DNA of 64,000 nucleotides from Manduca sexta (Eukaryota > Arthropoda > Insecta > Lepidoptera > Sphingidae), in contig NC_051137.1 in the NCBI RefSeq assembly GCF_014839805.1, positions 8,917,170 through 8,981,169 on the forward strand. The letters are read 5' to 3'. The position numbers and the translations under genes were made by a program. The notes below the pieces were generated by a model. It saw only the letters and a program-made list of their open reading frames with translations. It did no database searches and was not told the origin of the DNA. Below, in pieces: positions 63,730 to 64,000 of the stretch. How positions within the stretch are numbered: the stretch's first letter is position 1; the number at the start of each line of letters is the position of its first letter.

Positions 63730-64000
63730 GGTTTTTAAATGTATTTATAACTATTTTATCTAGTTTGATTTTATTTAAGTATCAATTTGTAAGGTCATTG
63801 GAAATCAGCTTTATTACATTTTTGACACGTATTAATTATATAATTTTTTTATTAATTACTAAAATCGAATTTATTAAGTTATAATAATAAACGCATTCCG
63901 AGAAGTGATATGTTTTATTATTTATCAATTAAAACCCTGGGTACCTACTAATATCATTAGAGACCGGATTGCATGCAACATAAAGAGCCCGAAATATGCA

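Overview
The window is arthropod, almost certainly lepidopteran, nuclear DNA. It is AT-rich and its genes are split by short GT-AG introns. Its interspersed repeats are of kinds I know from moths and butterflies: Helitron-like elements ending in CTAG, a tRNA-derived SINE, RTE and jockey-type LINE pieces, and a Pao/BEL retroelement. No species can be named from the sequence alone.

Layout. Positions 1-31 kb hold no host gene that I can support. The first 12.5 kb is mostly unique AT-rich sequence with a few GC-rich islands, one old Helitron-like repeat and one long foldback. From 12.5 to 31 kb there are mobile elements: four Helitron copies with internal tandem repeats or their relatives, a 2.7-kb PIF/Harbinger-like element with opposed gene remnants, a 5'-truncated and frameshifted jockey-type LINE, and small repeats. 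A broken THAP-domain gene sits at 32.26-32.83 kb.

The gene-rich part is 34-58 kb. It holds a small coiled-coil protein resembling the UPF0449 family (+), tRNA-dihydrouridine synthase 2 (DUS2, -, 6 exons), COP9 signalosome subunit 9 (CSN9/COPS9, +, 3 exons), transcription factor Dp (-, 11 exons, 448 residues) and EGF-domain O-GlcNAc transferase (EOGT, +, 8 exons, 522 residues). I built the exon models by hand. All splice sites fit GT-AG and all reading phases close. The five genes do unrelated housekeeping jobs (tRNA modification, cullin deneddylation, E2F-dependent cell-cycle transcription, O-GlcNAc modification in the ER), so this is a shared neighbourhood and not a pathway cluster.

Mobile elements thread through this block. 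There are two hAT-type elements with near-perfect 8-bp target duplications between DUS2 and CSN9, a Helitron and a TA-flanked MITE inside Dp introns, a Helitron that fills most of EOGT intron 5, and a pogo-like element in the Dp/EOGT divergent promoter interval. The pogo-like element carries eight copies of a 13-15 bp motif. The last 6 kb holds further MITEs, a SINE and the 3' part of a decayed Pao/BEL retroelement that runs to the right edge. I found no bacterial-style operon, CRISPR array, rRNA or convincing tRNA gene. The most unusual material is the pogo-like element at 50.5-51.9 kb, the Helitrons with variable copy number of a ~123-bp repeat, and the THAP remnant framed by inverted repeats.
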